NCBI RefSeq assembly: GCF_004011885.1
Contig: NZ_SBEF01000003.1
Span: forward strand, 124,001-188,000
Reading direction: 5' to 3'
Source: Serratia microhaemolytica
Lineage (GTDB): Bacteria > Pseudomonadota > Gammaproteobacteria > Enterobacterales > Enterobacteriaceae
Length of the DNA stretch: 64,000 nt
Part shown: positions 49,199-57,213 of the stretch, in pieces
Layout of the letters: each line of letters opens with the position of its first letter
Position numbering within the stretch: the first letter of the stretch is position 1
Position numbers and translations under genes: made by a program
The notes under the pieces: model-generated
The model's input: only the letters and a program-made list of their open reading frames with translations
What the model was told of the DNA's origin: nothing
The model's database searches: none

Positions 49199-49702
49199 TT
49201 AAAAGCGATTGAAGGGGGCTGAATACTCGACCAGCCCTTGTAGGTTATCAAGTGCATTCTCTGCCAGCGGATAGACCAGAAAGGCTTGTTCTGTTCCAGG
49301 CCAGCGACAGTGCAGATGATGCTGTGTCGCCAGTTGAAAACCGAAACGTTGATAATAGGCGGCATCGCCTAGCACCACCACGGCGGCATAACTGAATTCG
49401 TTCAGCGCATCCAGCCCCTCATAGATTAACTGCTGCCCCAACCCTTGACCGCGCAGACGCTGATCTACCGCAATCGGCGCTAACCCAACCCATAGCCGAT
49501 CCTCTCCGGCAACCTCCACCGGACTAAAGGCGGCATAACCCACCACCTGCCCCTCGTCATCAGTGGCAACAATCCCCAGTGTTAACAATCCCTCTTCACG
49601 TAGCTGCTGTACAAGCTCTGCTTCTGCACTGCTGGCAAATGCGCTACGTAACAGTGCGTCGATGCCTGGAGCATCAACCGGTATTTCGACACGAATTAGC
49701 AT
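49199..49702 (-). CDS. yhbS: GNAT-family N-acetyltransferase YhbS
   Basis: The 167-residue protein has the GNAT fold, with the acetyl-CoA-binding loop in QRLRGQGLGQQLIYEGL (residues about 82-98) and the typical FSYAAVVVLGDAAYYQRFGF. It corresponds to E. coli YhbS, which has been linked to small-RNA-controlled acetyltransferase activity, but its natural substrate is not firmly known. Its ATG overlaps the ubiT stop region by seven bases, so the two are probably cotranscribed. Confidence 0.9.
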   Translation of the reverse strand: MLIRVEIPVDAPGIDALLRSAFASSAEAELVQQLREEGLLTLGIVATDDEGQVVGYAAFSPVEVAGEDRLWVGLAPIAVDQRLRGQGLGQQLIYEGLDALNEFSYAAVVVLGDAAYYQRFGFQLATQHHLHCRWPGTEQAFLVYPLAENALDNLQGLVEYSAPFNRF

Positions 49703-50217
49703 GATGGCACCACACGGTTAGACTGCACCGTGCCCTCCTGTAGACCCGCTTCAACAAAGTTAGCCAGTTGCAACAGCGTAATACGCAGTGGTGCTGGCAT
49801 TTGATCCAGATCGATGGCATCGAGCAGATTTTTGACATACAGCCCCAGCTCGGTATCACCTTCGATCTGCAAGCGGCGTTGAAAGAACAGCGTATCGGGA
49901 TCTTGTTTATGCGCGGCAATCAGGATCAGATCATTGGCATCAGCACTGAAGCTGACATCAGCCTGTGCCTGCTGGCGAACCACCAGCCGGTTATTCTCCA
50001 GCGTCATAAACCACTGCAACCCGAGATCGCGCACTTCAATTTTTAACCAGCGCGCTTCAAGAAACGCCAACTCACCTTCTGACAACGCCTGACGAAATTG
50101 CCAGCCCAACACCTGCTCTAACAACTGACGCTGTAAAGAGAATGGGGTGTATTTTAACGGGATACGCAACAGCGACGGTGCTTGCTGCACCATGTGTGCC
50201 CGCAGTTTTTGCAACAC
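49696..50217 (-). CDS. ubiT: Anaerobic ubiquinone-biosynthesis accessory factor UbiT (SCP2 domain)
   Basis: UbiT (YhbT) binds ubiquinone intermediates through its SCP2 lipid-binding domain and is needed, with UbiU-UbiV, for oxygen-independent ubiquinone synthesis. The 173-residue protein matches the E. coli one (174). It has LEQVLGWQFRQAL, DVSFSADANDLILIAA, KQDPDTLFFQRRLQIEG and DTELGLYVKNLLDAI. GTG 50217 is chosen because AGAGGAG lies eight bases upstream and the N-terminus (MLQKLRAH) aligns. In E. coli ubiUV lie divergently next door; here they are absent and the amidohydrolase cluster follows instead. Confidence 0.92.
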   Translation of the reverse strand: MLQKLRAHMVQQAPSLLRIPLKYTPFSLQRQLLEQVLGWQFRQALSEGELAFLEARWLKIEVRDLGLQWFMTLENNRLVVRQQAQADVSFSADANDLILIAAHKQDPDTLFFQRRLQIEGDTELGLYVKNLLDAIDLDQMPAPLRITLLQLANFVEAGLQEGTVQSNRVVPSC

Positions 50218-50719
50218 TGTGTTGACTCCTCTTAAATGTATTGCGGCTATTTTGCCATTCGCTGCCAGCATTGAATATCAACAATAGTGCAATTCATTTC
50301 GATATTCACTGTGCTGGTGTGATTTATCAAACATAGCCGGTTTTGTTGTTGCTGCTGAGTCTGGCTCTAAGCGTAGCTCGGCATTGTTAATGATGCACGG
50401 CGCGCTATTGCCAATAGAGACAGTAACACACTCGGCCAGTAAGCCAATATTCACCACGCTACTGAGAGAGCCAGCGCACATTCTGACAACGATTTTTTTG
50501 TGCTTGATCGCGCTTTTCTATCAACAAAATTGAACCTGAGCGCTGGCAGCAGATTGTGCAAGCGTCAATGCAGCCGATGTAGGCAGGTTACAAAATTTTC
50601 GTTGCTGCACAGCAAATTGTTTGTCTGTCCTTTTCTCGCAGCAGGCTCTTACTATACTGCCATTAGTTATCAGGATTATTGGCATCAGCGCCATCCCACC
50701 ATGTTTCAGGAGAGATTGT
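50218..50719 (+). other. Intergenic control region upstream of the carbamoyl cluster
   Basis: This 502-base region carries the ubiT promoter and that of the amidohydrolase cluster. A possible -10 (TACTAT, 50650-50655) lies 70 bases before the amidohydrolase start but lacks a well-spaced -35. GG/GC spacings that look like a sigma-54 promoter (near 50546) are one base off. No coding sequence is supported. Confidence 0.4.
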
Positions 50720-51388
50720 ATGACACAGAAAAGTTTTCATGCCGAACCCTTTGCCCTGCCATTTGATATTGCCAGCACCGCACTGGTGATGATCGACATG
50801 CAGCGTGATTTTGTTGAACCGGGTGGCTTTGGCGAGGCGCTAGGTAACGATGTTTCTTTTGTGCGCAGTGCGATTGAACCGTGCAAACAAGTGTTAGCCG
50901 CAGCGCGCCGTCAGGGCCTGCTGGTGATCCACACTCGTGAAGGCCACCGTGCTGATCTGACTGACTGCCCACCAGCAAAACTGACCCGTGGCGGCCAGAC
51001 ATTTATCGGCACCCATGGTCCGATGGGGCGCATTCTGGTACGTGGTGAAGCTGGTCACGACATCATTCCTGAACTCTATCCACAAGCGGGTGAGCCGGTG
51101 ATCGACAAGCCAGGCAAAGGTGCGTTTTACCAGACTGATCTGCATTTGATCCTGCAAAATCGCGGCATTAAAACCTTGATCGTCTGTGGCGTGACCACCG
51201 AAGTCTGCGTCAACACCACCGTGCGTGAAGCCAATGACCGTGGTTACGAATGCATTATTCCGGAAGATTGCGTCGGTTCTTATTTCCCCGAATTCCAGAA
51301 ATATGCCCTGGAAATGATCAAAGCGCAGGGCGCTATTTTTGGCTGGGTCAGCCATGCCGATGCCATTATTACTGGCTTGCAGGGTTAA
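50720..51388 (+). CDS. Isochorismatase-fold cysteine amidohydrolase, biuret-hydrolase-like
   Basis: The 222-residue protein is an isochorismatase-like hydrolase with the complete Asp-Lys-Cys triad: Asp26 in VMIDMQRDF, Lys130 in VIDKPGKGAF and Cys163 in GVTTEVCVNTTVREA. The segments IHTREGHRADL, GRILVRGEAGHDIIPELYP and REANDRGYECIIPEDC closely resemble rhizobial biuret hydrolase (BiuH), more than RutB or PncA. A biuret-type substrate, or another ureido/amide compound, is therefore likely; the reaction would release ammonia. ATG 50720 has AGGAG seven bases upstream. It is the first gene of a six-gene same-strand cluster. Confidence 0.85.
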   Translation: MTQKSFHAEPFALPFDIASTALVMIDMQRDFVEPGGFGEALGNDVSFVRSAIEPCKQVLAAARRQGLLVIHTREGHRADLTDCPPAKLTRGGQTFIGTHGPMGRILVRGEAGHDIIPELYPQAGEPVIDKPGKGAFYQTDLHLILQNRGIKTLIVCGVTTEVCVNTTVREANDRGYECIIPEDCVGSYFPEFQKYALEMIKAQGAIFGWVSHADAIITGLQG

Positions 51389-51482
51389 TCTCTCCACTAA
51401 CTAGCTTGCAGGGAGATGGCCAACAGTGTTGGCCACACAGGATAAGTGTGATCCGCTAGCAAACGGTAAACAGGTACATGCG

Positions 51483-53042
51483 ATGAGTGTAATGCAGAAA
51501 GTTTTTGCCAATCTTTATCAGGACTCGGTTTCGTTGATGCAGATCTCTGCGCAACTGAACAAGTTGCCTGGTATTGAGCAGGCTTCGGTAGTGATGGGCA
51601 GCGAAACAAACCTGATCCAACTGCGAGATGCAGGTTTGGACAGTGGTTGTCAGGCAGGGCCAAATGATCTGGTGATCGCAGTGCGTGGTGACGAGGCAGC
51701 CTGCCAGCAGGCATTAGAGCTTGCTCAGCAGCGGCTGACCAGTAAACCGCAGGAAAACAGTAGTGATGGGCCACGGGCGCCACAGTTAGTCAGCCTGGCG
51801 ATGGCGGCTGAGCAGCAGCCGGAGATCAACCTGGCACTGATCTCAGTACCGGGTGATTATGCGGCGGCAGAGGCGATTAAAGCGCTCCATCTCGGCATGA
51901 ATGTGATGCTGTTTAGCGACAATGTTAGCCTGGAGCAGGAGCGAGAAATCAAACTGTTGGCTGAGCGCAAAAATCGCTTAGTGATGGGGCCAGATTGCGG
52001 TACCGCGATCATCAATGGAATGCCACTCGGTTTTGCCAATGTGGTCAAAACAGGGGCGATAGGTGTTGTTGGGGCTTCTGGCACCGGCCTGCAAGAGGTC
52101 ACTTGCCGTATTGATCAACTGGGTGCCGGTATCTCACAAGCACTCGGCACTGGCGGACACGATCTGCATGAAGCAATTGGCGGTATCTCAATGTTACATG
52201 GGCTGGAAGCACTGGCAGCCGATGCGGCGACACAAGTGATCGTACTGATCTCAAAACCGCCGGCACGTCCAGTCGCAGAACGTATTTTGCAACGCGCCCA
52301 AGCCTGTGGTAAGCCTGTGGTAGTCAACTTTTTAGGTGCTGCGGCTGAAGAAGTCGCGCGCAGCGGCATCACGGTTGCCAATACCCTGGCCGATGCGGCT
52401 GAACTGGCGGTTGCGCTGTTAAATCACCAAGCAACGCCGGTTTCGGTAGCACAACTGCCGGCACAACATCGCCAGATGCTGCAACAGGCTAGCGCACAAC
52501 TCCCGGCGGATCGCCGCGCGATCCGTGGTGTGTTTGCTGGTGGCACTTTCTGCTACGAAGCGCAGCTACTCTGCCAGCAGCAAGGGTTCATGGCCACCTC
52601 CAATACCCCGGTAAAAGGCAATCTCCGGCTGGAAGATATCTGGCACAGTTTTGGCCATACCCTGATCGACATGGGGGATGATGATTTCACGCGTGGCCGA
52701 CCACACCCCATGATCGATCCTACCCTGCGTAACCAGCGTATTGCCGCCGAATTGAATGATGCCGATACCGCAGTGGTACTGTTTGATCTGGTATTGGGTT
52801 ATGGCGCAGCGGCAGAACCGGCAACAGAACTGCTCGACGTGCTGAAACAGCATCACACTCCTCAAGGGCCAGTGTTGATTGCCCATGTTTGTGGCACAGA
52901 GGCTGATCCGCAGCAGCGTTCGCGCCAAATTTCAGCACTGCGTGAAGCGGGAGTACTGATTGCCGGTTGCAACGCACAAGCTGCGTTGTGGGCAAGCGAG
53001 ATTGCCGGTATCCAGGCGGAGAAAAACGGAGAGACAGCATGA
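51483..53042 (+). CDS. allF: FdrA/AllF family protein (putative transcarbamylase subunit)
   Basis: FdrA proteins have the fold of succinyl-CoA synthetase alpha subunits (CoA-binding plus ligase domains). E. coli FdrA is reported to form oxamate transcarbamylase with YlbE and YlbF (AllFGH). The 519 residues begin LYQDSVSLMQISAQL and contain LISVPGDYAAAEAIKAL, MGPDCGTAIINGMPLGFANV, GVVGASGTGLQEVT and GRPHPMIDPTLRNQRIAAEL. The chain stops about 35 residues earlier than E. coli FdrA (555); the missing tail appears at the start of the next gene. ATG 51483 is the aligned start. The TGA overlaps the next ATG. Confidence 0.88.
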   Translation: MSVMQKVFANLYQDSVSLMQISAQLNKLPGIEQASVVMGSETNLIQLRDAGLDSGCQAGPNDLVIAVRGDEAACQQALELAQQRLTSKPQENSSDGPRAPQLVSLAMAAEQQPEINLALISVPGDYAAAEAIKALHLGMNVMLFSDNVSLEQEREIKLLAERKNRLVMGPDCGTAIINGMPLGFANVVKTGAIGVVGASGTGLQEVTCRIDQLGAGISQALGTGGHDLHEAIGGISMLHGLEALAADAATQVIVLISKPPARPVAERILQRAQACGKPVVVNFLGAAAEEVARSGITVANTLADAAELAVALLNHQATPVSVAQLPAQHRQMLQQASAQLPADRRAIRGVFAGGTFCYEAQLLCQQQGFMATSNTPVKGNLRLEDIWHSFGHTLIDMGDDDFTRGRPHPMIDPTLRNQRIAAELNDADTAVVLFDLVLGYGAAAEPATELLDVLKQHHTPQGPVLIAHVCGTEADPQQRSRQISALREAGVLIAGCNAQAALWASEIAGIQAEKNGETA

Positions 53043-54460
53043 ACCCACTATTCCAACAACCACTCAAAGTGGTGAACGCCGGATTAGCCGGTTTTGCCGA
53101 AAATTTAAAGCAAGCACAAGGTGATGTGATACCACTACAGTGGCAGCCACCGGCAATGGGCAATATTCAGGCTGGCCTGGATCTGGCGGCATTGATTGCG
53201 CACCCGTTGGTCGAGCAGGCGAACCAAATCGCCTTTGAGCGCTATTTGAGTGCTCAACCGGTATTGGTGGACGTGATGAGCGCCGCAGAAGCGATCACCG
53301 CGATGCAGCAACGCAAACTGATCCTGCACTCCGGCCCACCGATTGCCTGGCCAGAGATGTGTGGCCCGGTACAAGGGGCGATTATTGGTGCGATCCTGTT
53401 TGAAGGTTGGGCGGCAGATCACCAGGCTGCTGAGCGTCTGGTACTGGATGGGCAGGTCGATCTGGAGCCGTGCCACCACCATCAGGCGGTGGGGCCAATG
53501 GCTGGGATTATTAGCCCTTCAATGCCAGTATGGGTAATTGAAAACAAAACCAACGGCCAGCGTGCATTTAGCAATTTTAATGAAGGGTTAGGCAAAGTCT
53601 TGCGCTTTGGCGCCAATAACGACGAAGTACTACAGCGCCTGCACTGGATGAAGCAGGAACTGGCACCGGCGTTAAAACAGGCGGTGCGCCAACTGGGTGA
53701 ATTGGAACTGAAACCGTTGATGGCACAAGCACTGCACATGGGCGATGAGGTACACAATCGCAATGCAGCGGCGACAGGGTTGCTGATTAAACGCCTGATC
53801 CCCGCGTTGCTCAGTAGCCAACTGCCGCTGGAGACTCTACAGCGTGTGATGGCCTTTATTACCGGTAACGATCACTTTTTCCTCAACCTATCGATGGCTG
53901 CCTGCAAAGCGATGATGGATGCAGCCGCCAATGTGCCATACAGCTCAATGGTAACCGTAATGGCGCGTAACGGGGTTAACTTTGGCATTCGTCTCTCAGG
54001 CACAGGCGAGCACTGGTTCCAGGCTCCGGCTAATGCGGTAGAAGGGCTGTTCTTCCCTGGTTTTGGTGTCGATGATGCCGCTGCGGATTTGGGTGACAGC
54101 GCGATCACGGAAACTGCCGGGGTCGGTGGTTTTGCCATGGCCTCCTCACCGGCGATCGTCAAATTTGTCGGTGGCACGCCAGCCGATGCCACCAACAACA
54201 GTCGGCGAATGCAGGCGATCAGCCTAGGTGGCAACCCCGCATTTACCTTACCGGCACTCAACTTTGCGCCCACTGCAGCCGGGATTGATGCCCGTAAAGT
54301 GGCAGATCGTCAGATCCTGCCAGTGATCAACACCGGTATTGCACATAAGCAGGCCGGAGTAGGGCAGATCGGTGCCGGTATCACCACCGCACCCATGCCC
54401 TGTTTTGTTGACGCTATCAGTGCATTGGCAAAAACATTACCGGCAGGAGAATCAGCATGA
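53039..54460 (+). CDS. allG: DUF1116 protein, AllG (YlbE) type
   Basis: This 473-residue protein matches E. coli YlbE (419), a subunit of oxamate transcarbamylase. Conserved blocks include LHSGPPIAWPEMCGPVQGA, EPCHHHQAVGPMAGI, NFNEGLGKVLRFGA, GDSAITETAGVGGFAM and NTGIAHKQAGVGQIGAG. About 50 extra N-terminal residues (LKVVNAGLAGFAENL, then PLQWQPPAMGN) resemble the C-terminal tail of E. coli FdrA, so the gene boundary has moved. It begins at ATG 53039, four bases overlapping the allF stop, and ends four bases into the kinase gene. Confidence 0.88.
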   Translation: MNPLFQQPLKVVNAGLAGFAENLKQAQGDVIPLQWQPPAMGNIQAGLDLAALIAHPLVEQANQIAFERYLSAQPVLVDVMSAAEAITAMQQRKLILHSGPPIAWPEMCGPVQGAIIGAILFEGWAADHQAAERLVLDGQVDLEPCHHHQAVGPMAGIISPSMPVWVIENKTNGQRAFSNFNEGLGKVLRFGANNDEVLQRLHWMKQELAPALKQAVRQLGELELKPLMAQALHMGDEVHNRNAAATGLLIKRLIPALLSSQLPLETLQRVMAFITGNDHFFLNLSMAACKAMMDAAANVPYSSMVTVMARNGVNFGIRLSGTGEHWFQAPANAVEGLFFPGFGVDDAAADLGDSAITETAGVGGFAMASSPAIVKFVGGTPADATNNSRRMQAISLGGNPAFTLPALNFAPTAAGIDARKVADRQILPVINTGIAHKQAGVGQIGAGITTAPMPCFVDAISALAKTLPAGESA

Positions 54461-55422
54461 GCCGACCATTAGCCGTTGTCGCCGTGGGTGGCAACGCTTT
54501 AATCCAGGATGATAAACACAACAGCATTCCCGATCAGTATCAGGCAGTGGTTGCCACTGTGCAGCACGTGGTTGAGATGATCGAAGCCGGCTGGGATCTG
54601 GTGCTAACACACGGCAACGGGCCGCAGGTGGGTTTTATCCTGCGCCGTTCAGAGTTGGCGCAAGAAGAAGTCGCACCGGTACCGCTTGATTATGCAGTGG
54701 GTGATACACAGGGCGCGATTGGCTACATGTTTCAGAAAGCGCTGCATAACGAATTGCAGCGCCGAGGGATCCAACGGCCGGTAGTGACGGTGGTGACACA
54801 AACACGGGTCGATGCTGATGATGCTGCGTTTCAACACCCGAGTAAGCCGGTCGGGGCTTTTTTCGATCAGCAGACGGCACTGCTGCGCCAACAGCAACTT
54901 GGTTGGACAGTGATGGAAGATGCCGGACGCGGTTGGCGTCGCACGGTACCTTCACCGATGCCGCTGGCGATTATTGAGCGGGATGTGATCGCACAGCTAT
55001 TGGCACAAGGTTGTATTGTCATCGCTTGTGGCGGGGGCGGTATTCCGGTGGTGCAGGATCAGCAGCAGCAACTGCGAGGCGTCGAAGCAGTGATCGATAA
55101 AGATCTCGCTTCTGCACTATTGGCTGAGCAACTGGGTGCTGATCTGCTGATGATCCCAACCGGAGTCGAGCAGGTCGCGATCAACTTTGGCACCCCAGAA
55201 CAGCAGTGGCTGGATCATTTAAGCATTGAACAGGCGCAGCAGTTGCTACAACAAGGGCAGTTTGGTGCTGGCAGTATGCAGCCAAAAGTAGAAGCGATTT
55301 TACGTTTTGTTATTAACAGTGAACAACAAGGTAAGCCAGGTCAGGGTTTGATCACTAGCCCACAGGCGATCAAAGCCGCTTTGAACCGTCAAACTGGCAC
55401 CTGGATTGGCCACTCACTTTAA
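54457..55422 (+). CDS. Carbamate kinase
   Basis: Carbamate kinase converts carbamoyl phosphate + ADP to ATP + carbamate. The 321-residue protein has the amino-acid-kinase fold with VAVGGNALIQ at the N-terminus, LTHGNGPQVGFILRRSEL, a proline-loop ASKPVG-type segment (HPSKPVGAFF), IACGGGGIPVV and EAVIDKDLASALLAEQLGAD. It resembles ArcC and E. coli YbcF (AllK), which sits beside allFGH. Its ATG overlaps the DUF1116 stop (ATGA), tying it to that transcarbamylase. No arginine deiminase genes are present, so a role outside arginine fermentation is indicated. Confidence 0.94.
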   Translation: MSRPLAVVAVGGNALIQDDKHNSIPDQYQAVVATVQHVVEMIEAGWDLVLTHGNGPQVGFILRRSELAQEEVAPVPLDYAVGDTQGAIGYMFQKALHNELQRRGIQRPVVTVVTQTRVDADDAAFQHPSKPVGAFFDQQTALLRQQQLGWTVMEDAGRGWRRTVPSPMPLAIIERDVIAQLLAQGCIVIACGGGGIPVVQDQQQQLRGVEAVIDKDLASALLAEQLGADLLMIPTGVEQVAINFGTPEQQWLDHLSIEQAQQLLQQGQFGAGSMQPKVEAILRFVINSEQQGKPGQGLITSPQAIKAALNRQTGTWIGHSL

Positions 55423-55434
55423 GCAGGAAACACG

Positions 55435-55827
55435 ATGAGTCAGACAACGTTAGTGGCAGTTAACGGCACCTTGATGCGCGGTTTGGAGCTAAACGGCAAT
55501 ATGACCGCCGCCGGTGGTGTATTTGTGCGCGAAGATAAAACCGACGCGCATTACCGCATATGGAGTATCAATGATCGCCATCCGGGCATGATCCGAGTGC
55601 AACAGGGGGGCGTTTCTGTTGATCTGGAACTGTGGCAACTGCCGTTAGCATCATTTGCGACGCTGCTGTTGAGTGAACCGGCTGGGCTGTCGATCGGTAA
55701 AGTGAAGCTACAGGATGGTAGCGAAGTACTGGGGGTGTTGGCAGAACCCTGGTTGGTTGAAGGGCAAAAAGAGATCACTGAACACGGTGGTTGGCGTCAC
55801 TACACCGGTGAATATTTCGCCAGTTAA
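55435..55827 (+). CDS. Stand-alone allophanate-hydrolase C-terminal-like domain (gamma-glutamylcyclotransferase fold)
   Basis: The 130-residue protein resembles the small C-terminal domain of allophanate hydrolase (AtzF/DUR1 type) but has no amidase domain attached. The segments VAVNGTLMRGLELNGNMTAAGG, quoted as VAVNGTLMRGLELNG, together with HYRIWSIND, GGVSVDLELWQLPLASF, LSIGKVKLQDGS and TEHGGWRHYTG follow that domain's pattern. In AtzF the domain decarboxylates N-carboxyurea, the product of the amidase step. Here it may act on a free carbamate or dicarboxylated urea. AGGA lies about seven bases before ATG 55435, 12 bases after the kinase gene. Confidence 0.75.
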   Translation: MSQTTLVAVNGTLMRGLELNGNMTAAGGVFVREDKTDAHYRIWSINDRHPGMIRVQQGGVSVDLELWQLPLASFATLLLSEPAGLSIGKVKLQDGSEVLGVLAEPWLVEGQKEITEHGGWRHYTGEYFAS

Positions 55828-55835
55828 CGCGGCCT

Positions 55836-55867
55836 CGCTCACTCGGTGAACGCTAACCGGGTGAGCG
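55836..55867 (+). other. Intercistronic hairpin before the permease gene
   Basis: A 12-base-pair stem with one G-T wobble (55836-55847 with 55856-55867) closes an eight-base loop, nine bases after the 130-residue protein's stop and 31 bases before the permease start. Without a T-tract it is more likely an mRNA-stability or partial attenuation element than a full terminator. Confidence 0.6.
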
Positions 55868-55898
55868 GATCTGCGTTTAGTCACAAGGAATCATAGTT

Positions 55899-57116
55899 AT
55901 GCGTAAAACAGCTCAAAGCAGTAACACCGCCTCCGGTATGCAGATTGCGATGATCCTGCTCGGGATTGCCGTCACACCGGTGCTGATCTCCTCTTCCAGT
56001 CTGGGTAGTAAGCTCTCCAGCACCAATTTGATCACGGTGGTGGCACTCGGCGGCCTGATCTTAGCGATCATTTCAGCCATCACTATCTGTGTCGGTGAAA
56101 GGGCACGTTTGCCAACCTACGGAATTGTCAAATATTCATTTGGTGAACGCGGAGCGGTGGCGATCAACATCTTAATGGCAATCTGCCTGTTTGGCTGGAT
56201 CACTGTCACGGCGAATGCATTTGGCAGCTCGGTGCAGGATCTGCTGGCACAACATGGCATTAATCTGCCGTTACCGCTGCTGGTGGCGATCGGCTGCTGT
56301 ATCTTTGTCGCCTCAACGGCGTTCGGTTTCGCCGTATTAGGCAAAGTGGCGCAAATTGCGGTACCGATTATTGCCCTGGTGCTCTGCTATATCCTCTATG
56401 TGGCGCTACAGGGAGAGGCGGAAGTGGTAACAAAGGTCAATAACATGGACATTGGCGTGGCGGTCTCGACCGTGGTCGGCACGATCATTATGCTGGTCAC
56501 CACGCTACCCGATTTTGGCAGCTTTGTGCATAACCGCAAACATGCGCTGATTGCAGCCATTAGCACCTTTTTGGTCGCCTACCCGCTGCTCTATTGGGTA
56601 GGGGCAACACCCAGTGCATTGAGTGGCAGAGATTCGCTGTTGGCTGCGATGGCGGTGTTTGGTGCGGTATTGCCGGCGGCACTGTTGCTGATTTTTGCCT
56701 GTATCACCGGTAACGCTGGCAACATGTTCCAAGGAACACTGGTGGTTTCCACGCTGTTGAGCCGTTTTCCCAAATGGCAGATCACTCTGGCACTGGGGGT
56801 GTTGTCGGCGATTGTTGGCAGCATGAATGTCAAGGAGGTGTTTATCCCGTTCCTGCTGTTCTTAGGCATAGCAGCCCCCCCTGTTGCAGGCATCTATATT
56901 GCTGATTTCCTGCTCTATCGCCGTGCCGGTTATCAGGAGAGCGTGCTGACTAATGAGCCGTCGATCAAACTGCTCACTTTTGTCGCCTGGGCGGCAGGAT
57001 CAGCGGTCGGTTTTATCACGTTTAAAGGGATGTTTACTTTAACTACCATTCCTTCGGTTGACTCGATCCTGATCGCCTGTCTCTGCTACGCGCTACTGAG
57101 CCGTTTTAATCGATAG
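55899..57116 (+). CDS. NCS1/CodB-type nucleobase or small-nitrogen-compound permease
   Basis: The 405-residue membrane protein has about 12 hydrophobic segments and resembles cytosine permease CodB and related NCS1 carriers. It has the helix 1 region GMQIAMILLGIAVTPVLI, the following ICVGERARLPTYGIVKYSFGERG, TTLPDFGSFVHNRKHAL in the middle and PPVAGIYIADFLLYRRAGYQ near the end. AAGGA lies nine bases before ATG 55899. As last gene of the cluster it probably imports the substrate, a compound with urea-like or pyrimidine-like shape. The exact ligand cannot be read from sequence. Confidence 0.87.
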   Translation: MRKTAQSSNTASGMQIAMILLGIAVTPVLISSSSLGSKLSSTNLITVVALGGLILAIISAITICVGERARLPTYGIVKYSFGERGAVAINILMAICLFGWITVTANAFGSSVQDLLAQHGINLPLPLLVAIGCCIFVASTAFGFAVLGKVAQIAVPIIALVLCYILYVALQGEAEVVTKVNNMDIGVAVSTVVGTIIMLVTTLPDFGSFVHNRKHALIAAISTFLVAYPLLYWVGATPSALSGRDSLLAAMAVFGAVLPAALLLIFACITGNAGNMFQGTLVVSTLLSRFPKWQITLALGVLSAIVGSMNVKEVFIPFLLFLGIAAPPVAGIYIADFLLYRRAGYQESVLTNEPSIKLLTFVAWAAGSAVGFITFKGMFTLTTIPSVDSILIACLCYALLSRFNR

Positions 57117-57128
57117 CCAGTGAAGGCG

Positions 57129-57158
57129 GGTGCCTGGCAATCGATGCCAAGCACCTTT
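57129..57158 (+). terminator. Terminator of the carbamoyl cluster
   Basis: GGTGC (57129-57133) and GGCA (57136-57139) pair with TGCC (57145-57148) and GCACC (57151-57155) around an ATCGA loop, with a symmetric two-base internal loop. TTT and then a T-rich stretch follow. It begins 13 bases after the permease stop codon. Confidence 0.7.
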
Positions 57159-57175
57159 GCTGGTTTTATAACGCA

Positions 57176-57213
57176 GTGTGGAAAGTGTGATCAGGTGCGA
57201 ACACTTTCCACGC
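57176..57213. other. Second strong hairpin downstream of the permease gene
   Basis: An 11-base-pair perfect stem (57178-57188 with 57201-57211), extendable to 13 with one wobble, closes a 12-base loop. It lies between the cluster terminator and the GST gene. It may be a back-up terminator or an operator-like dyad for the GST gene. Confidence 0.5.

Noticed and set aside
50546..50562. Possible sigma-54 promoter (TGGCAG...TGTGC) before the carbamoyl cluster
   Set aside because: The GG-to-GC spacing is 11 bases, not the required 10, and the -12 element is poor.
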